64,000 bases of DNA from Methylobacterium gnaphalii (lineage in GTDB: Bacteria > Pseudomonadota > Alphaproteobacteria > Rhizobiales > Beijerinckiaceae), in contig NZ_BJZV01000004.1 of NCBI RefSeq assembly GCF_007992215.1, forward strand, positions 62,001 to 126,000, given 5' to 3'. The position numbers and the translations under genes were made by a program. Shown here piece after piece: positions 37,205 to 46,895 of this stretch. The notes beneath the pieces are model-generated. The model saw only the letters and a program-made list of their open reading frames with translations. It had not been told where the DNA came from and ran no database searches. Each line of letters starts with the position of its first letter. Position 1 is the stretch's first letter.

Positions 37205-39232
37205 TCACCACCACGTCCGGGATGCGGACGGCGCCGGTGCGGGCGTCCACAGGTCCGGCTCGCCATACTCGACCGGCGCCGCGCGCCTCGGGCGCATGAC
37301 AGGCCGCGGCTCCGCGGATGCTCGCCGCGTCTCGCGGCGTGGTGAGGCCGGCCGCGTCGCGGTAACCGCCGGAGTGGACGGGACGCTCGCCACCCGGCGC
37401 GCAGGCTCCTTCGGCACCGACGCCATCGCACCCGGCCGCGTCGAGAGGCCGAGCGCCTCCTTGATGCGAGCATCGTAGCCGTAGAGGTCCGGCAGCGTCC
37501 GGTAGACGCCGGCATCGTCCACATAGGCCGTGAAATAGGCGATGTGGACTGGGAGTTTGTGCGGCAGCCTGATCGAGCGTTCGCCCTTGCCGATCAGCTT
37601 GCGCAGGCTCGCTTCGGTCCAGGTATCCGGCAGCACTGCGTCGGCGAAGCGGAAGGGGTCGTCGACGCGCACGCAGCCATGGCTGAAGGCGCGCTTCGCG
37701 GCCGAGAACAGCGAGCGGTTCGGCGTGTCGTGCAGGTAGACCGCGTGCTGATTCGGGAACAGGAATTTGATGAAGCCCAGGGCATTCTTCTCGCCGGGCG
37801 GCTGCCGCAGCGAGATCTGCCCGCGGCGGTTCACCACCTCGAAGCCGGCGGTCTTTCCGGAGGCGAGCATCTGCTTGAGGATCGAGGGCGGCACGTACCA
37901 GGATGGGTTTACCACCGCGGTTTCCATGGCGCCGGAGAAGATCGGCGTCGGGGAATCGGTCTTGCCGACGATCACGCGGGTCTCGTCGCGCATCACCCCG
38001 CCGCGATAGACCCGCAGGCGGAACTCGGGGACGTTGACCAGCACGTAGTCGGGGCCGAGCTCGCGCGGCAGCCAGCGCCAGCGCTCCATGTTGGAGATCA
38101 GCTCGGCTTCGTCCCCGCTGCGCGGCGCCGGTGACGGCGCGTCGGCAAGCGCCAGCGCGACGATGGTCGAGCGGGTCAGGTTGCCGTTATCCGGCAGGCC
38201 GCGGCTGCGCTGGAAGGCGGCGACCGCGTCGGAGACGGCCTTGTCGTAGCTCTCGGGCTCGCCGGGCGCCGCATCGAGCGTGCCGGCGCTGCGCGCGGGC
38301 AGGCCGAAATGCTCGCGCAGGAGCGGAACGCGCGGATCGCTCATTCCGACCTTGAGAACCGGACCGACCGGAAGGCGCAAGGGCTTGGGCACGCTCGCTG
38401 TCGATACCGGGTCCGCGCCGCGCAACGTGGCGAGCCGCCGCTTGAGGGCGAGGTAGCCCTCCTGGTTCGGGTTGTAGGCCTGCAGACGGTCGCCGGCCTC
38501 CGTGCCCGACACGGCGAGCTGGCCGAGCACCAGATCGGCCGGCATGATGTTGAGGTCCGGCGTGATCAGCTTCGAGATCGCGGCGAGGTTGACCCGGCCA
38601 CCGCGGGCATCGCGTGCGTAGAGCACAATGGCGGCCGAGAGCTTCAGCTCGGCATCGGCGATCTCGGCCGGGGACATCGTGACGCCGGCGCCTGCTAGCA
38701 CCGGAATCGGGTAGGCGCTCGGGTTGAGGCCGTCCTCGGCGGCGGCGCGTAGCCGCGTGATCAGGGATTGCGCGGCGGGTGTGAAGGCTCCGCCGTCGAT
38801 CCAGACGGGTTTGTAATCGGCGATGGAGTAGAACACCTGCATCGCCTCGCGCTCCTTCGGCGTGAGGCGCGCCAGCAGCGGCTTGCCGTCCTTCAGCCGC
38901 GCGAGGATCGCCTCGCCCTGCGGGTCGAGCGCCTGCGTCGGAGCCGTGGGAGCGGCCGTCGCCGGCTGCTCCTCCTTGGCGGGTTCCTTGAAATCGGACT
39001 GGGGCGGCGTGTCGCTCGTCGGCGGCAGCGAGCCGAGATCGTCATGCGAGGCCGACGGAGAGGTAGCAGCCTCGACGGTCGCCGATGGCTCGACGGCGGC
39101 GCTGCGGATCGTCGATGACGGCTCGGCCTGCGGCGACTGCGCGCGCGCCAGCGTCGTCACGCCGACGGAGGATGCCAGCGCCATGGCCAGGACCGCGGCG
39201 GCCGCCCGCGATCCGTTCGACGAAACGCGCAT
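37205..39232 (-). CDS. L,D-transpeptidase, YcbB/LdtD type
   Basis: Periplasmic enzyme forming 3-3 cross-links in peptidoglycan. 675 residues from the ATG at 39232, preceded by GGAGGAG. Signal peptide (VLAMALASSVGVTTLARA), a disordered Ser/Thr/Pro segment, the scaffold domain (MQVFYSIADYKPVWIDGG), a peptidoglycan-binding repeat (DAVAAFQRSRGLPDNGNL), then the YkuD catalytic domain with nucleophile Cys520 in SHGCVRVDDPFRFA and YLHDTPNRSLFS. A basic Pro/Arg-rich tail of about 70 residues follows. It lies between an orphan NtrC-type regulator and the DUF882 peptidase. Confidence 0.93.
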   Translation of the reverse strand: MRVSSNGSRAAAAVLAMALASSVGVTTLARAQSPQAEPSSTIRSAAVEPSATVEAATSPSASHDDLGSLPPTSDTPPQSDFKEPAKEEQPATAAPTAPTQALDPQGEAILARLKDGKPLLARLTPKEREAMQVFYSIADYKPVWIDGGAFTPAAQSLITRLRAAAEDGLNPSAYPIPVLAGAGVTMSPAEIADAELKLSAAIVLYARDARGGRVNLAAISKLITPDLNIMPADLVLGQLAVSGTEAGDRLQAYNPNQEGYLALKRRLATLRGADPVSTASVPKPLRLPVGPVLKVGMSDPRVPLLREHFGLPARSAGTLDAAPGEPESYDKAVSDAVAAFQRSRGLPDNGNLTRSTIVALALADAPSPAPRSGDEAELISNMERWRWLPRELGPDYVLVNVPEFRLRVYRGGVMRDETRVIVGKTDSPTPIFSGAMETAVVNPSWYVPPSILKQMLASGKTAGFEVVNRRGQISLRQPPGEKNALGFIKFLFPNQHAVYLHDTPNRSLFSAAKRAFSHGCVRVDDPFRFADAVLPDTWTEASLRKLIGKGERSIRLPHKLPVHIAYFTAYVDDAGVYRTLPDLYGYDARIKEALGLSTRPGAMASVPKEPARRVASVPSTPAVTATRPASPRRETRRASAEPRPVMRPRRAAPVEYGEPDLWTPAPAPSASRTWW

Positions 39233-39446
39233 GACGAAGTCTCCTCCAGTATGGCTCGAGGCCATACGGACTGTATGATTATCGTCTCAAGCACGGCCGT
39301 GTGCAACCGCACCGGTCCCCTCGAGACATGGCTTCGACGCGCTCTGTGTCGGGACGGCCACCCTTCTGTGACTGCCCTTGCGCGACCCTGTGGCGCTGTC
39401 ACCGCACCGACATGGATGGCCTGTCCAGGGATCACCTTGGACAACC

Positions 39447-40940
39447 TCAGGCTGCGGCCTCGTCCTGCTTATCGTCGCCGTCGAGGCCCAGATCCTTGAG
39501 CTTACGGTAGAGGGTGGATCGGCCAATTCCAAGGCGGCGCGAGACCTCGGACATCCGTCCCCGATAGAATTGCAGGGCGAAGCGGATCACCTCGGCCTCG
39601 ACCTCCTCCATCGTCTTCATCTCGCTCGTATCCTCGACGACGAGGGACATGGCGTGCGGGTCGCGCACCTCGACCCGGACGATCTCGCGCACCGGCTCCA
39701 GGCCACCGGCAGGCAGCATCGGCTGGCTCGGCAGCGGCGGGATGCGCACGTCGAAGCCTTCGACCTGCGCCGCGATCTGCGGGAATTCCGAGACCGAGAG
39801 CTCGTCGCCGTCGGCGAGCACCACGGCGCGGAAGAGAGCATTCTCGAGCTGGCGGACATTGCCGGGCCAGGGATAGCGGGTCAGCAACGCCATCGCCTCC
39901 GATGAGATGCCGCGCAGGCGCTTACCCTCCTCGGCCGCGAAGCGGGCGCAGAACGAGCGGGCGAGATCCGGGATGTCCTCGCGGCGCGCGCGCAGGGGCG
40001 GCAGGGTCATCGGGAAGACGTTGAGACGGTAGTAGAGGTCCTCGCGGAACTTGCCCTGCTTCACGAGATCCAGCAGCGAGCGGTTCGTTGCCGAGATCAG
40101 GCGGATGTCGACGCGCACCGAGCGCTTGCCGCCGACCGGGTCGACCTCGCCCTCCTGCAGCGCGCGCAGCAGCTTTACCTGGGCATCGAGGGGCAATTCG
40201 CCGATCTCGTCCAGGAACAACGTGCCGCCCGAGGCCTCGACGAACTTGCCGGCATGACGCTCGGTGGCGCCGGTGAAGGCGCCTTTCTCGTGGCCGAACA
40301 GGGTGGATTCGACGAGGTTGTCGGGAATCGCTCCGCAATTGACGGTGACGAACGGCTTGCCGCGGCGCTCGCCCGAGCCCTGAATGGCGCGGGCCAGCAC
40401 TTCCTTGCCGACGCCGGATTCGCCTTCGATCAGGACGGGGATGTTCGACTTGGCCGAGCGCTCTGCGAGCCGCATCACCCGGTCCATGTCGGGGCTTTTC
40501 GAGGTGAGGTCCTTGAAGCCGAGTGCGCCGGAGGCGCGGCGGCGCATGCGGCGGACCTCCTCTTCGAGCTGGTCGACGCGCAGCGCGTTCTTGATCGAGA
40601 CCTGAAGGCGCTCGGCGCCCGCAGGCTTCACCACGAAGTCGACGGCGCCGGCGCGCATGGCGTTGACCACTGCGTCGATCGAGCCGTTCGAGGTCTGTAC
40701 GATTACCGGCGTATCGATGCCGCTCTTACGCATCTCCGCCATGACGCCGAGGCCATCGAGGCCACCCGGCATCACCATGTCGAGGAGCACCACGTCGATC
40801 TCGCCGCCGGCGCGCAGGGCGTTGAGGCCGTCGAGACCGTTCTCTGCCACGCGTGCCTCGAAGCCGAGCCGGCGCACCATGCTCTCCGTGAGGCGGCGCT
40901 GCACCGGATCGTCATCGACGATGAGGACGGTGGTCGACAT
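39447..40940 (-). CDS. Sigma-54-dependent NtrC-family response regulator (REC-AAA-Fis)
   Basis: 497 residues from the ATG at 40940. Receiver domain with phospho-acceptor Asp in VVLLDMVMPGGLDG and Lys in FVVKPAG; AAA+ domain with Walker A GESGVGKEV, the sigma-54 contact motif GAFTGAT, Walker B TLFLDEIGEL and an arginine finger region; C-terminal Fis-type helix-turn-helix MSEVSRRLGIGRSTLYRKL. A full activator of sigma-54 promoters. No sensor kinase is next to it, so it is an orphan regulator; its targets may include the envelope genes downstream, which is inference. Confidence 0.94.
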   Translation of the reverse strand: MSTTVLIVDDDPVQRRLTESMVRRLGFEARVAENGLDGLNALRAGGEIDVVLLDMVMPGGLDGLGVMAEMRKSGIDTPVIVQTSNGSIDAVVNAMRAGAVDFVVKPAGAERLQVSIKNALRVDQLEEEVRRMRRRASGALGFKDLTSKSPDMDRVMRLAERSAKSNIPVLIEGESGVGKEVLARAIQGSGERRGKPFVTVNCGAIPDNLVESTLFGHEKGAFTGATERHAGKFVEASGGTLFLDEIGELPLDAQVKLLRALQEGEVDPVGGKRSVRVDIRLISATNRSLLDLVKQGKFREDLYYRLNVFPMTLPPLRARREDIPDLARSFCARFAAEEGKRLRGISSEAMALLTRYPWPGNVRQLENALFRAVVLADGDELSVSEFPQIAAQVEGFDVRIPPLPSQPMLPAGGLEPVREIVRVEVRDPHAMSLVVEDTSEMKTMEEVEAEVIRFALQFYRGRMSEVSRRLGIGRSTLYRKLKDLGLDGDDKQDEAAA

Positions 40941-41241
40941 GCAGGTCCCTCGCTTCTTGTTTGGGGACAGCCGGTTGCGCGTCCGGCTCGCCTCGTGGCG
41001 CGAGGCGTCCGGCGAACGGCATCGGGGCTGTTCCGTTTCGAAGCGCAGGGTCGCCGAAGAGCGTAAAGCTCCGCTTAACGACGTTGCGAGTTTTTGCCGG
41101 GCCGTGTGCGATCGGCATCTTTGAATACGATCTTTGCCGGGATTCCCTGCTGCCTCGTTGAACGGCCGCCGAGGCACGCGATATCAGGCGCTCACCCGCA
41201 CCCGATGGGGCGGCCATGACGCCGCCGGAGAGCAGAACCCC
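40941..41241. other. Divergent intergenic region, NtrC-type regulator / pepF
   Basis: 301 bases. No gene supported. Should carry back-to-back promoters; no clear consensus was picked out by eye. Confidence 0.4.
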
Positions 41242-43107
41242 ATGTCGAGCCGAGCCTCAGCGCCCGCAGGATTGTCGATGGCGGCGCACAGCCCCGCCAC
41301 CGCGAAGGCGATGGCCGACGCGGTCGGCCTCGGTCCGCTGCCGGAATGGGACCTGCGCGATCTCTATGCAGGCATCGACGCGCCGGAATACCGCGACGAC
41401 CTCGCGCGGGCCGAGGCCGAGTGCCGGGACTTCGCCAAGACCTATGCTGGTCGGATCGCTGAACTCGCCGAGGGACCCGATGCCTCCGAGGCGCTCGGGG
41501 CGGCGGTGAAGGCCTACGAGGCGATCGAGGATCTGCTGGGTAAGCTGATGTCCTTTGCCGGCCTCGTCTATTCGGGCGACACCACCGACGAGGCTCGCGC
41601 GAAATTCTACGGTGATACCCGCGAGCGCCTGACCGCGGCCTCCGGCGACCTGCTGTTCTTCGGGCTCGAACTGAACCGGGTCGACGACGCGGTGATGGAC
41701 CGTGCGACGGCCTCGGGACCGCTCGCCCACTACAAACCCTGGATCGACGACCTGCGGAAGGAGAAGCCCTTCCAGCTCGACGACCGGATCGAAAAGCTCT
41801 TCCTCGAGAAATCGGTTACGTCGAGCGCTGCCTGGGACCGCCTGTTCAATGAGACCATCGCGGCGCTCCGCTTCCCTGTCGGAGGCGAGAAGCTGCCGCT
41901 GGAGCCGACCCTCAACAAGCTGCAGGACCCGGACGGGGCGGTGCGCCGCGAGGCGGCCGGCGCGATCAGCGAAACGTTGCGGGCGAACCTGCGCGTGTTC
42001 ACGCTGATCACCAACACGCTGAGCAAGGACAAGGAGATCTCGGACCGCTGGCGTGGCTTCAAGGATGTGGCCGATGCGCGCCATCTCTCGAACCGCGTAG
42101 AGCCGGAAGTCGTCGCCGCGCTGGTGGAGGCGGTGCGAGCCGCCTATCCGCGCCTGTCGCACCGCTACTATCGGCTGAAGGCGAAGTGGTTCGGCGTGGA
42201 GTCGTTGCCCTACTGGGACCGCAACGCGCCGCTGCCGAAGGTCGAGCAACGCACGATCCCCTGGACTGAGGCGCGCGATACGGTGCTCGACGCCTACGGC
42301 GCCTTCTCACCGGAGATGGCTGGGATCGCCCAAAGGTTCTTCGACAAGGGCTGGATCGATGCGCCGACGCGGCCCGGCAAGGCTCCGGGCGCCTTCGCCC
42401 ATCCGACTGTGCCTTCGGTCCACCCCTTCGTGCTGGTAAACTACCAGGGCAAGCCGCGGGACGTGATGACGCTCGCGCACGAACTCGGCCACGGCGTTCA
42501 CCAGGTGCTCGCCGCCGGCAACGGTGCGTTGATGGCCCCGACTCCGCTGACGCTTGCGGAAACGGCCTCCGTGTTCGGCGAGATGCTGACCTTCCGCCGC
42601 CTGCTCGCGGCCACCACGGACAAGACCCAGCGTCGCGCCATGCTCGCCGCCAAGGTCGAGGACATGATCAACACGGTGGTGCGCCAGATCGCGTTCTACT
42701 CGTTCGAGCGCAAGGTTCACCTCGCCCGCTCCAAGGGCGAGCTGACCGCAGAACAGATCAACGAGCTCTGGATGTCGGTTCAGGCCGAGAGCCTCGGTCC
42801 GGCAATTACCCTCGACAAGGGTTATGAGCCGTTCTGGGCCTACATCCCGCACTTCATCCACTCGCCGTTCTACGTCTACGCCTACGCCTTCGGCGATTGC
42901 CTCGTGAACTCGCTCTATGGCGTCTATGTGAAGGCCGAGGACGGGTTCGTGGAGCGTTACTTCGCCCTGCTGAAGGCCGGCGGCTCGAAGCCCTACGGCG
43001 AGCTGCTCCAGCCCTTCGGACTCGACGCGAGCGATCCGAGCTTCTGGCAGATCGGCCTCGGCATGATCGAGGGGATGATCGCGGAGCTGGAGGGGATGGA
43101 GGATTAA
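41242..43107 (+). CDS. pepF: Oligoendopeptidase F (M3 family)
   Basis: 621-residue cytosolic zinc oligopeptidase from the ATG at 41242 (MSSRASAPA). The zinc-binding motif HELGHGVHQV is intact with the downstream glutamate in TASVFGEMLTFR; the family blocks FVLVNYQGKPRDVMTLAHE, PHFIHSPFYVYAYAFGDCL and the helical N-terminal M3 domain are present. It degrades peptides of about 7-17 residues produced by proteases. Start upstream at 41134 would add unconserved residues. Confidence 0.95.
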   Translation: MSSRASAPAGLSMAAHSPATAKAMADAVGLGPLPEWDLRDLYAGIDAPEYRDDLARAEAECRDFAKTYAGRIAELAEGPDASEALGAAVKAYEAIEDLLGKLMSFAGLVYSGDTTDEARAKFYGDTRERLTAASGDLLFFGLELNRVDDAVMDRATASGPLAHYKPWIDDLRKEKPFQLDDRIEKLFLEKSVTSSAAWDRLFNETIAALRFPVGGEKLPLEPTLNKLQDPDGAVRREAAGAISETLRANLRVFTLITNTLSKDKEISDRWRGFKDVADARHLSNRVEPEVVAALVEAVRAAYPRLSHRYYRLKAKWFGVESLPYWDRNAPLPKVEQRTIPWTEARDTVLDAYGAFSPEMAGIAQRFFDKGWIDAPTRPGKAPGAFAHPTVPSVHPFVLVNYQGKPRDVMTLAHELGHGVHQVLAAGNGALMAPTPLTLAETASVFGEMLTFRRLLAATTDKTQRRAMLAAKVEDMINTVVRQIAFYSFERKVHLARSKGELTAEQINELWMSVQAESLGPAITLDKGYEPFWAYIPHFIHSPFYVYAYAFGDCLVNSLYGVYVKAEDGFVERYFALLKAGGSKPYGELLQPFGLDASDPSFWQIGLGMIEGMIAELEGMED

Positions 43108-43318
43108 CGTCTCTCCAATCGCTTGCGATCCGGCGTTCGATTAAACGACGCATGACGATGTCGGGGGCGTTGACGAGTAAGTTGGGACCCCGCTCGTCCA
43201 TCGCGGCCAACAGCGGCGCTCTTGGTGACGCCCGCGGCGCACGGACCCAGCGCCCTGGTGTCGGCCACGCCTCGACTTATCTCGTGAGCGAAGACGCAAC
43301 ACGAGACAGAACCCGCCG

Positions 43319-44680
43319 ATGGCCGAAACCGACCGCGAAGCCAACCGCTTCTCCGCCCGCGCGAGCCGTTATGCCAGCGTCGGCGCGAATATGGGTGGCG
43401 TCGCCGCGCGCATGGCGGCGGCGCGGCTGTTCGGAGGGGAGGGCACTACCAACGCCGCGGCCCTGGCCCAGGCGCTGGGCGGGCTCAAGGGCCCGATCAT
43501 GAAGGTGGCCCAGCTGATGGCCACCATCCCCGACCTGCTCCCGCCCGAATACGCGACCGAGCTGCAAAAGCTGCAGGCCGATGCACCGCCCATGGGTGCC
43601 GCCTTCGTGAAGCGCCGGATGATGGCCGAACTCGGCGCCGACTGGCAGACACGGTTCAAGAACTTCGATCTCAAGCCCGCGGCAGCTGCCTCGCTCGGTC
43701 AGGTCCACCGGGCCATCTCGCTCGATGGCGTACCGCTCGCCTGCAAGCTTCAGTATCCGGACATGCAATCGGCCGTGGAGGCCGATCTCAAGCAGCTTGA
43801 GATGATCTTCGCCCTGCATCGCCGGATGAATTCCTGGCTCGATACCAGCGAGATCAAGAAGGAGATCGGGGCGCGGGTCCGCGAAGAACTCGACTACGCC
43901 CGCGAGGCCAAGCACGCCGCGCTCTACGGCACAGTGCTGAAGGAGGTCGACGCGGTGCGCGTGCCCGTGGTCGACCTGGACCTGTCCACCAAGCGCCTTC
44001 TGACCTTGGGTTGGCTTGACGGTGAGCGCATCCTGTCCTTCGCGGAGGCACCGGTGGAAATCCGCAACCGCATCGCGCAGGCGATGTTCAAGGCCTGGTG
44101 GCATCCGTTCAGCCGCGCGGCGGTGATCCACGGCGACCCGCATCTCGGCAATTACACCGTCTTCTCCGAGGGCGGCGAGGCGCAGGGCATCAACCTGCTC
44201 GATTATGGCTGCGTGCGGATTTTTCACCCGCGCTTCGTCGGGGGCGTGGTCGATCTCTATCGCGGCTTACAGAACGACGATCACGACCGCGTCGTGCATG
44301 CCTACGAGGTCTGGGGATTCAAGCGCCTCGATCGCAAGACCATCGACATCCTCAACATCTGGGCCCGCTTCATCTACGGGCCGCTGCTCGAGGACCGCAC
44401 GCGTACGGTCGCCGATGGCGTCCAGCCCGGTGCCTATGGCCGACGCGAGGCGTTCTCGGTGCATCAGGCCCTGAAAGAGCACGGACCGGTGACGGTGCCG
44501 CAGGAATTCGTGTTCATGGATCGTGCTGCCGTCGGGCTCGGCGCGGTATTCCTACATCTGCGCTCCGAGCTTAACTACCATCGCCTGTTCGAGGACGAGA
44601 TCGAGCATTTCTCGCTTGACTCCCTTGGTGGCCGGCAGAAGGCAGCTCTCGATGCGGTCGGCCTGAACTCACCGGTCTGA
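43319..44680 (+). CDS. ABC1/AarF (UbiB-type) atypical kinase family protein
   Basis: 453 residues. ABC1 motifs: GPIMKVAQLMATIPDLLPPE (KxAQ where UbiB has KxGQ), the Ala/Gly-rich PAAAASLGQVHRA loop, the lysine in VPLACKLQYP, REELDYAREAKHA, catalytic HGDPHLGNY and the metal motif LLDYGCVR. Members act as ATPase-like auxiliaries in coenzyme Q synthesis or in lipid/quinone stress, but the KxAQ branch, common in alphaproteobacteria, is less characterised than UbiB. It is upstream of the respiratory-type COX IV-like and transhydrogenase genes, compatible with a membrane-energy role. Confidence 0.87.
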   Translation: MAETDREANRFSARASRYASVGANMGGVAARMAAARLFGGEGTTNAAALAQALGGLKGPIMKVAQLMATIPDLLPPEYATELQKLQADAPPMGAAFVKRRMMAELGADWQTRFKNFDLKPAAAASLGQVHRAISLDGVPLACKLQYPDMQSAVEADLKQLEMIFALHRRMNSWLDTSEIKKEIGARVREELDYAREAKHAALYGTVLKEVDAVRVPVVDLDLSTKRLLTLGWLDGERILSFAEAPVEIRNRIAQAMFKAWWHPFSRAAVIHGDPHLGNYTVFSEGGEAQGINLLDYGCVRIFHPRFVGGVVDLYRGLQNDDHDRVVHAYEVWGFKRLDRKTIDILNIWARFIYGPLLEDRTRTVADGVQPGAYGRREAFSVHQALKEHGPVTVPQEFVFMDRAAVGLGAVFLHLRSELNYHRLFEDEIEHFSLDSLGGRQKAALDAVGLNSPV

Positions 44681-44793
44681 GAGATTCCCCAAATCAGTCG
44701 TTTGCCGACGGCCAAGCCGATTGCCGCTGCGAAAACCATGCGCTAAATCCGCCCGGGACCAGAATAAGACATATTCGAGGGAACGGGCTCGCA

Positions 44794-45087
44794 ATGGCCG
44801 ATACCAAGACCGTGTCCGGTGCGCTGTATAGCCCGGCAATGGACGAGAAAACTCACGAGCAGACCTACCGCGGCTTCGTGAAGTTCGTCGAGATCGGCAC
44901 CGTGACCGTGCTGTGCTGGGTTCTCGCGCTTGCCGTCGGCGGCGTGCGTGAGGCGTGGCTGACTGCCATCGGCGGCGTTCTGCTCTCCTGGGTCGCTGCT
45001 GCGATTGGCGCCTTCGTCCCCTCGATCGGCTGGAAGGCTCCGGCCGTGGTGCTGGCGCTGCTCGCCCTGGCTCTGGTCTTCGGCTGA
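44794..45087 (+). CDS. aa3-type cytochrome c oxidase subunit IV-like membrane protein
   Basis: 97 residues. The conserved soluble motif MDEKTHEQTYRGFVKFVEIG precedes a membrane helix (TVTVLCWVLALAVGG); two more helices follow (AIGGVLLSWVAAAIGAFV and VVLALLALALVF). The DxxxHEQTYRGF helix signature is that of bacterial aa3 oxidase subunit IV. In Hyphomicrobiales this gene usually precedes the pnt genes rather than the oxidase genes, as here, 143 bases before pntAA. Whether it serves the oxidase, transhydrogenase or both is unknown. Confidence 0.85.
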   Translation: MADTKTVSGALYSPAMDEKTHEQTYRGFVKFVEIGTVTVLCWVLALAVGGVREAWLTAIGGVLLSWVAAAIGAFVPSIGWKAPAVVLALLALALVFG

Positions 45088-45132
45088 GCCTGCCCAGGCT
45101 TTCATCACGTTTCTGAGGCAGGTCGCGGCCGA

Positions 45133-45208
45133 GGTATCCGGCGGGTGCGGCCTGCACAGGTCAAAACATCATCAAATAGGCTCGGATACCGGCATCCCTG
45201 TGGGGATG
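45133..45208 (+). promoter_or_regulatory. Structured leader ahead of pntAA
   Basis: GGTATCCG (45133-45140) and CGGATACC (45183-45190) form an 8-bp inverted repeat enclosing an AT-rich stretch with TCAAAACATCATC, and CATCCC/GGGATG (45193-45208) forms a second hairpin right before the ribosome site. Could be an operator or an mRNA leader structure. Confidence 0.3.
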
Positions 45209-45230
45209 TTGTAAGAACGGGAGCTCTTGA

Positions 45231-46439
45231 ATGCGCATCGGCGTCTTGGCGGAATCGGATCCGGGAGAATCCCGGGTCGCGACCGTCCCCGACTTGGTCA
45301 AGAAGTACGTTGCGCTCGGTGCCGACGTCACCATCCAATCCGGTGCCGGCAAGGATTCCGGCATTCCCGATGCGGATTTCGAGGCCGCTGGCGCCCGGAT
45401 CGTCGGCTCGGCCGCCGAGGCCGTCGGTGATGCCGACCTCGTCCTGAAGGTCCGCCGTCCCAATGCCGACGAGCTGAAATCCTTCAAGAAGGACGCCGTC
45501 GTCCTCGCCATCATGGATCCCTACGGCCGCGAGGCCGAGCTGAAGGCGATGGCCGATGCCGGCGTGTCAGCCTTCGCCATGGAGTTGATGCCCCGCATCA
45601 CCCGTGCGCAGGTGATGGACGTCTTGTCCTCGCAGGCGAACCTCGCCGGCTACCGTGCCGTGATCGATGCCGCAGCCGAGTTCGGTAAGGCCTTGCCGAT
45701 GATGATGACCGCCGCCGGCACCGTGCCTGCGGCCAAGGCCTTCATCATGGGCGTCGGAGTCGCCGGCCTCCAGGCCATCGCCACCGCCAAGCGCCTCGGC
45801 GCAGTGGTCTCGGCCACAGACGTGCGCCCGGCCGTGAAGGAGCAGGTCGCCTCGCTCGGCGGCAAGTTCATCGCTGTCGAGGACGACGAGTTCAAGCAGG
45901 CCGAGACCTCGGGTGGCTACGCCAAGGAGATGTCGGCTGAGTACCAGAAGAAGCAGGCCGAGCTGGTCGCAAGCCACATCGCCAAGCAGGACATCATCAT
46001 CACCACCGCGCTGATCCCGGGCCGTCCGGCCCCGAAGCTCGTGTCCAAGGCGATGGTCGATTCGATGAAGCCGGGTTCGGTCATCGTCGACCTGGCTGTC
46101 GAGCGCGGCGGCAATGTCGAGGGCGCCAAGCTCGGCGAGGTCGTCACCACCGAGCACGGCGTGAAAATCGTCGGCTTCGCCAACGTTCCGGGCCGCCTCG
46201 CCGCTACGGCCTCCGGCCTCTACGCCAAGAACCTCTTCGCTTTCGTCGAGACCATGGTCGACAAGGAGTCGAAACAGCTCGCGGTGAAGTGGGACGACGA
46301 GCTCGTCAAAGCGACGAACCTCACCCGTGACGGCCAGGTCGTCCACGACTCGTTCAAGTCCAAATCCGAAGCTTCCGCGCCCGAGGCCCCGGGTTTCGAC
46401 GCAACCAAACCCGCTACGCCTGCGACCGGGGAGAAATAA
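45231..46439 (+). CDS. pntAA: NAD(P) transhydrogenase subunit alpha, soluble NAD(H)-binding part
   Basis: 402 residues, domain I of proton-translocating transhydrogenase, which uses the proton gradient to reduce NADP with NADH. N-terminal [19 protein letters not shown] and the dinucleotide fold with [20 protein letters not shown], then [18 protein letters not shown], the mobile loop and [16 protein letters not shown], typical of the split alpha-1 subunit. First gene of a three-gene operon; pntAB begins two bases after the stop codon. Confidence 0.96.
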   Translation: MRIGVLAESDPGESRVATVPDLVKKYVALGADVTIQSGAGKDSGIPDADFEAAGARIVGSAAEAVGDADLVLKVRRPNADELKSFKKDAVVLAIMDPYGREAELKAMADAGVSAFAMELMPRITRAQVMDVLSSQANLAGYRAVIDAAAEFGKALPMMMTAAGTVPAAKAFIMGVGVAGLQAIATAKRLGAVVSATDVRPAVKEQVASLGGKFIAVEDDEFKQAETSGGYAKEMSAEYQKKQAELVASHIAKQDIIITTALIPGRPAPKLVSKAMVDSMKPGSVIVDLAVERGGNVEGAKLGEVVTTEHGVKIVGFANVPGRLAATASGLYAKNLFAFVETMVDKESKQLAVKWDDELVKATNLTRDGQVVHDSFKSKSEASAPEAPGFDATKPATPATGEK

Positions 46440-46441
46440 GA

Positions 46442-46891
46442 ATGGCTACTCTTCCCTCGGGTGCGGCGGCCGACCAGGCCCAAGCCGCTGCTGCTGCCGC
46501 TCGCGCGGCTGCCGACATTGCCCGGCAGAATGCCGATTACGCCCAGAGCATCGCCGACGGCCTCGGCCACGGTGCTGCAGCCATCACGCACGGCGCGGTC
46601 GACCCAACCGTGTTCCGCCTCGCGATCTTCGTTCTCGCGATCTTCGTTGGCTACTACGTGGTCTGGTCGGTGACCCCGGCGCTGCACACGCCGCTGATGT
46701 CGGTCACCAACGCGATCTCGTCGGTCATCATCGTCGGCGCGCTGCTCGCCGTCGGCGTGCCGCTGGTCGAGCAAGGCACCGGCTGGGCCCGTGCCTTCGG
46801 CTTCATCGGAATCGTGCTCGCCAGCGTGAATATCTTCGGCGGCTTCCTCGTCACTCAGCGCATGCTCAGCATGTACAAGAAGAAAGCCTGA
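46442..46891 (+). CDS. pntAB: NAD(P) transhydrogenase subunit alpha part 2, membrane component
   Basis: 149 residues: an Ala-rich hydrophilic N-terminal extension of about 55 residues, unusually long for this subunit, then three membrane helices ([59 protein letters not shown]) with the family hallmark [14 protein letters not shown]. Together with PntB it forms the proton channel. Overlapping spacing with pntAA and pntB shows tight co-translation. Confidence 0.94.
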   Translation: MATLPSGAAADQAQAAAAAARAAADIARQNADYAQSIADGLGHGAAAITHGAVDPTVFRLAIFVLAIFVGYYVVWSVTPALHTPLMSVTNAISSVIIVGALLAVGVPLVEQGTGWARAFGFIGIVLASVNIFGGFLVTQRMLSMYKKKA

Positions 46892-46895
46892 GCCG

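Noticed and set aside
39241..39446. Sigma-54 promoter upstream of the L,D-transpeptidase
   Set aside because: The only TTGCA-like match lacks the GG dinucleotide at the right distance (12 instead of 10 bases).
41257..42249. Minus-strand open frame inside pepF
   Set aside because: Antisense shadow of the M3 peptidase; no family-like content.
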